Source of the DNA: Paenalcaligenes hominis_A
GTDB taxonomy: Bacteria; Pseudomonadota; Gammaproteobacteria; Burkholderiales; Burkholderiaceae_B
Direction: 5' to 3'
DNA length: 64,000 nt
Assembly (NCBI RefSeq): GCF_041359055.1
Contig: NZ_JBGJKZ010000001.1
Location: forward strand, 248,001-312,000
In this document: in pieces, positions 60,971 through 64,000 of the stretch
Numbering within the stretch: the stretch's first letter is position 1
How the letters are laid out: each line of letters opens with the position of its first letter
Notes under the pieces: generated by a model
Database searches by the model: none
Seen by the model: only the letters and a program-made list of their open reading frames with translations
What the model was told of the DNA's origin: nothing
Program-made: the position numbers and the translations under genes

Positions 60971-61894
60971 TTATTTAGCAGGGGTAACGTCCACGATGGG
61001 GTTGCGCAGCGTACCGATTCCTTCGACGGTGGCCTCAACCACATCGCCTGGCCACATCCACTCTTGTGGTTCACGACCTGCGCCTACGCCTTCGGGGGTA
61101 CCTGTAGCAATAATGTCACCGGGTTCTAGGGTAATACCTGCACTGATATCAGCCACTAACTCGTTCACGTTAAACAGCATGTGTTTAGTGTTAGAGCTTT
61201 GTTTGGTGACGCCATTTAGGGTGAGGCTAAGATTGAGGTTGTGCGGGTCTACTAATTCGTCAGCCGTCACAATAACTGGACCAAAGGGTGCGTAGGTGTC
61301 TTGGCCTTTGGAGTAAATCCACTGACCAGCGCGGCGGCAGTCACGGGCGCTCACGTCTAGCATCACGCTGTAGCCGAAGACGTACTTGAGGGCGTCCTCT
61401 TTTTGCACGCGTTTAGCGCGGGTGCCCATAATGACTGCTAGCTCGACTTCCCAGTCCATTTGCTGAGTGATGTTTTTGTTGTGCTCAATAGCATCATCTG
61501 GACCTACTACTGTGGTAGGAGGCTTAGAGAAAATAATGGGCTCTTTAGGTAGCTCTTTAGAGGTGTCCAATGTACGGCTGGATTCGGCTACGTGCTCTAC
61601 ATAGTTCAAACCAATACCGAAGATGTTTTTGCGCGGACGGGGAATAGGTGCTAGTAGCTTCACGTTCGCTACCGGTACGGCTACACCTAAAGGTAGCTCG
61701 TCGGCGTACTCGTTTAGAAGTTGGCTTGTGGTCGCAACGGCACCTGGACCCATGTCAATAAAGTCCAACATGTTATCGGGCAGAGGCTGACCAATAGCAA
61801 GACCAAACTCAAAGAGATCAACGACGAGATCGTTGACAAGAGCACCTAAACGAGCTGGAGCAGACACATCGCTGCGGAAAGTAACAAGACGCAT
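60971..61894 (-). CDS. Fumarylacetoacetate-hydrolase-family protein
   Basis: FAH-fold hydrolase of 307 residues. The metal-binding core is visible in FGIGLNYVEHVAES (start of the FAH domain, about residue 92), PIIFSKPPTTVVGPDD, MDWEVELAVIMG (Glu ligands) and SVMLDVSARDCRR; TGTPEGVGAGREP is the C-terminal signature. It lies 55 bases after the gentisate-dioxygenase-like gene. It would cleave the ring-opened diketo acid such as fumarylpyruvate or maleylpyruvate, or an amino analogue. Confidence 0.88.
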   Translation of the reverse strand: MRLVTFRSDVSAPARLGALVNDLVVDLFEFGLAIGQPLPDNMLDFIDMGPGAVATTSQLLNEYADELPLGVAVPVANVKLLAPIPRPRKNIFGIGLNYVEHVAESSRTLDTSKELPKEPIIFSKPPTTVVGPDDAIEHNKNITQQMDWEVELAVIMGTRAKRVQKEDALKYVFGYSVMLDVSARDCRRAGQWIYSKGQDTYAPFGPVIVTADELVDPHNLNLSLTLNGVTKQSSNTKHMLFNVNELVADISAGITLEPGDIIATGTPEGVGAGREPQEWMWPGDVVEATVEGIGTLRNPIVDVTPAK

Positions 61895-61949
61895 TTTTAT
61901 CTCCGTTAGTACATGGCGCGCTGTTGCGGCAGCGCGTTAGATTCAGTAG

Positions 61950-63077
61950 TTATTCAGTAATGATTTGATGACCGTTGTTATCGACCAGCGCTTCTTCAAA
62001 GTACAAATTAAGCGCGCGCATCACAGGTAGGTCATGGAATGAGAACAAGCAAGCGTCTTCGCTGCTAGAACCATTTACGTGTTCGTGGAACATCCAAGAA
62101 GGCACGCAGAAAATATCACGTTCGCGCCAGTCAAAGCGTTTGCCATTGATGATGGAGTAGCCTTCGCCTTTGGCAACCTGATACATAATGCTCCCTGTGT
62201 GACGGTGGGCTTTGGTGTGCTCACCAGGACGTAGCATTTGCATGCTAGCGCCAATGGTTGCCATAACAGGCCCGCCCGTTAAGGGATTGGTGTAGTCCAT
62301 GATGATGCCGTCAAACGGGCTGCCATCAGTGACTTTAGAATAACGTAGCAAGGCCTCGTAGGTAGGCTCCCACTCGTACTTCAATAGAGGTGAATAGGGT
62401 TTTTGCCAGTCGTGTAAGGTGGGTTTTAAACCGGGGCCGCCCCAGATATAGGAGGCGTCATTCACAGGGTAGGTCACCGCTTGAGACAGGTCTGGGTGCA
62501 CGGCATAAAAACCGGCCTCCATGGCGTTAACCAAGGGGATATCCAAACCGTCTTGCCAAATGCAGGTTGAGCCTTCGGCGCTGACGCCGTGCTCATGCCA
62601 TGCCCCATTAGGGGTCAGTACAAAGTCATTCGCACCCAATGTCATTTTATGGCCGTCCACTACGGTGTACGCACCCGACCCCTCCATAATAAAGCGCAAT
62701 GCGGAAGAGGAGTGAGAGTGGGCAGAAGCGGCCTCGCCAGGGTGCATAACTTGTAGGCCTGAGTACAACCAACCCACTGCGGCAGAAACGTCTTGACGGC
62801 CTGGGTTGTTTAAATAAATGACGCGACGTCCGGCTTGTTCAGGTGTGACCAAATCCACAGAGCGTAATACATAATCACGTAGGTCTCGGTAGCGCCAAAG
62901 CACAGGCACGGACTGGGATTTTGGTTCCCAAGGTTCAATTTTGTTGGCTACGTTCCATAACGCGCCGGCTTCAAATTGCTCTAAGTCTTTGTAGTATTGA
63001 ACTAATTCTGGCGTATCGGTAACGTTAGCGCGGCCGATCACGTCTTCTTTATAGATGTCATAACGATCTTGTGTCAT
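61950..63077 (-). CDS. Gentisate 1,2-dioxygenase-like bicupin
   Basis: Iron-dependent ring-cleavage dioxygenase of the gentisate/1-hydroxy-2-naphthoate group, 375 residues from ATG 63077 (AAGGAG nine bases upstream); the frame is open from 63161. The two cupins are about 95-170 (AHSHSSSALRFIMEG, His ligands) and 265-345 (TKAHRHTGSIMYQVAKGEG). Substrates in the family include gentisate, salicylate, 5-nitro- and 5-aminosalicylate and 5-hydroxyanthranilate. It follows the bifunctional hydroxylase by 11 bases, so it probably cleaves the para-hydroxylated product of that enzyme. Confidence 0.87.
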   Translation of the reverse strand: MTQDRYDIYKEDVIGRANVTDTPELVQYYKDLEQFEAGALWNVANKIEPWEPKSQSVPVLWRYRDLRDYVLRSVDLVTPEQAGRRVIYLNNPGRQDVSAAVGWLYSGLQVMHPGEAASAHSHSSSALRFIMEGSGAYTVVDGHKMTLGANDFVLTPNGAWHEHGVSAEGSTCIWQDGLDIPLVNAMEAGFYAVHPDLSQAVTYPVNDASYIWGGPGLKPTLHDWQKPYSPLLKYEWEPTYEALLRYSKVTDGSPFDGIIMDYTNPLTGGPVMATIGASMQMLRPGEHTKAHRHTGSIMYQVAKGEGYSIINGKRFDWRERDIFCVPSWMFHEHVNGSSSEDACLFSFHDLPVMRALNLYFEEALVDNNGHQIITE

Positions 63078-63088
63078 TACTTGTCTCC

Positions 63089-64000
63089 TTAGCCTTGTAA
63101 TACAGGGCGATTTTCTTGTCTTTCTAGCCAGTCTTGGCCCCATTGGTACTGAACAGGCCATTGCACATCGTGGTAGCCCAGTTTGGCTGCTTCATGTAAA
63201 GGCCAATTGGGGTTCGCCAAGAAAGCGCGTGATAGTGCACATAGATCGGCACGCCCTGCAGCAATAATGCTGTTGGCATGATCCGCCTCTAAGATAGCGC
63301 CTACAGCGATGCTAGCAATACCCACTTCGTTGCGAATTCGGTCTGCAAATGGGGTTTGATACATACGACCATAAATGGGTTTTTGGTCGCTGACAACTTC
63401 ACCACTAGAGACGTCCACTACATCAGCGCCAGCCGCTTTAAAGCAGCGTGCAATTTCTACGGCTTCGTCTACGCTGGTACCGCCTTCCGCCCAATCCGTA
63501 GCGGAAATACGCACAAATAGAGGTTTGTGGGCAGGCCATACCGCACGCATGGCATTAAAGACCTCTAGGGGGTATGCCAAACGATTGGTTAAGCTGCCAC
63601 CGTATTCATCACTACGTTGATTCAGTAATGGGGAAATAAAACTCGATAGCAAATAGCCGTGTGCGGCCTGAAGCTCTAAGCAGTCAAAACCGGCGGCGTC
63701 AGCGCGCTGTGTAGCAAGTACAAAGGCATCACGGACTTCATCCATTTGCGCACGAGTGATTTCTGCGGGGCAGGCACTATTGGCATCATAAGGTAGGGCA
63801 GAGGCAGAAACCACATCCCAATTGCCACTAGGCAAGGGCTGATTGGCTTGTTCCCAACCTACTTGAGTGGAACCTCTACGACCGGCATGGCCCAATTGAA
63901 TCCCTGCAAGAGCTTGACCCGCATGGATAGCGTTCACTACCTTTGCCCAAGCTGTCGCTTGTTCGTCGTTCCATAAGCCTGCACAACCTGGGGTGACGCG
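63089..64000 (-). CDS. Bifunctional salicylyl-CoA/2-aminobenzoyl-CoA hydroxylase, OYE-type C-terminal part (5' end outside)
   Basis: The reading frame is open through the right edge, so the N-terminal part lies outside the window. The visible part is an NADH:flavin oxidoreductase (Old Yellow Enzyme) barrel: PGCAGLWNDEQ, GIQLGHAGRRGSTQ, FDCLELQAAHGYLLSSFISPL, NQRSDEYGGSLTNRL, FVRISATDWAEGG, RADLCALSRAFL. These match the C-terminal half of the bifunctional salicylyl-CoA 5-hydroxylase/oxidoreductase, a family that includes 2-aminobenzoyl-CoA monooxygenase/reductase. The N-terminal FAD monooxygenase half is expected upstream but cannot be seen. Hydroxylation of an ortho-substituted benzoyl-CoA followed by the cupin dioxygenase would open the ring. 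Confidence 0.8.
   Translation of the reverse strand, partial: RVTPGCAGLWNDEQATAWAKVVNAIHAGQALAGIQLGHAGRRGSTQVGWEQANQPLPSGNWDVVSASALPYDANSACPAEITRAQMDEVRDAFVLATQRADAAGFDCLELQAAHGYLLSSFISPLLNQRSDEYGGSLTNRLAYPLEVFNAMRAVWPAHKPLFVRISATDWAEGGTSVDEAVEIARCFKAAGADVVDVSSGEVVSDQKPIYGRMYQTPFADRIRNEVGIASIAVGAILEADHANSIIAAGRADLCALSRAFLANPNWPLHEAAKLGYHDVQWPVQYQWGQDWLERQENRPVLQG

Noticed and set aside
1..64000. CRISPR arrays, tRNA or rRNA genes, insertion sequences, prophage, origin of replication
   Set aside because: Searched by eye for repeated spacers, cloverleaf or rRNA-like stretches, transposase or integrase motifs and DnaA-box clusters; none was found.

Overview
The window looks like chromosomal DNA of a betaproteobacterium of the Alcaligenaceae type (order Burkholderiales). 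This is an inference from gene content and protein style: moderate GC, dense operons with ATGA overlaps, many TRAP and Liv-type transporters, Rieske oxygenases and aromatic-acid catabolism. No rRNA, tRNA, CRISPR array, insertion sequence or phage gene was seen, and no gene looks broken. Two genes are cut by the window edges: a BON-domain tail at the left and a bifunctional flavoprotein at the right.

Layout. 0-5.6 kb: MscS-type channel, UbiH/UbiM-type ubiquinone hydroxylase, Cache-GGDEF diguanylate cyclase. 5.6-8.5 kb: nitric-oxide defence module (nnrS and hmp facing nsrR) with a perfect 24-bp palindrome between them. 8.5-10 kb: TetR regulator coupled to an EamA exporter. 10.2-20 kb: hydroxycinnamate (ferulate/p-coumarate) operon with hydratase-lyase, CoA synthetase, a complete Liv-type ABC importer, an acyl-CoA dehydrogenase and a MarR regulator, behind two inverted-repeat operators. 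20-34.7 kb: oxidative hexuronate locus. One arm encodes a fused uronate dehydrogenase/aldonolactonase, a permease and a GntR regulator. The other encodes an aldehyde dehydrogenase (2-oxoglutarate semialdehyde type), a TRAP importer, an SDR, a hydantoinase/oxoprolinase pair, 5-dehydro-4-deoxyglucarate dehydratase and an ornithine-cyclodeaminase-like protein. No aldarate dehydratase is present. 34.9-39.3 kb: aconitase and glucose-6-phosphate isomerase. 39.5-44.2 kb: tartrate/D-malate dehydrogenase, a flavin reductase, an AraC regulator and an SLC13 permease.

44.3-64 kb, all on the minus strand, is the most interesting part: about 20 kb in three transcription blocks separated by terminators. Block 1 (right): C-terminal half of a salicylyl-CoA/2-aminobenzoyl-CoA hydroxylase-type fusion, gentisate-dioxygenase-like cupin, FAH hydrolase, nitrilase, isatin-hydrolase-like metal hydrolase. 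Block 2: Rieske oxygenase (reductase, alpha, beta), acyl-CoA ligase, a thiolase-fold protein lacking the thiolase catalytic residues, its OB-fold partner, SDR, TRAP importer. Block 3: SDR, styrene/indole-monooxygenase-like flavoprotein, flavin reductase, CrtI-like oxidoreductase.

My working model is an indole/auxin (indole-3-acetate) catabolic island converging on isatin and anthranilate. Indoleacetate would be dioxygenated to dioxindole-3-acetate, activated with CoA, and split by the Cys-less thiolase-fold protein acting as a retro-aldolase into isatin plus acetyl-CoA. Indole would reach isatin through the StyA-like branch. Isatin would be hydrolysed, and the aminobenzoate ring opened through the CoA-hydroxylase/gentisate-dioxygenase arm. 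The families are read from sequence; the substrate assignment is inference. A salicylate-to-gentisate role for block 1 is the main alternative.
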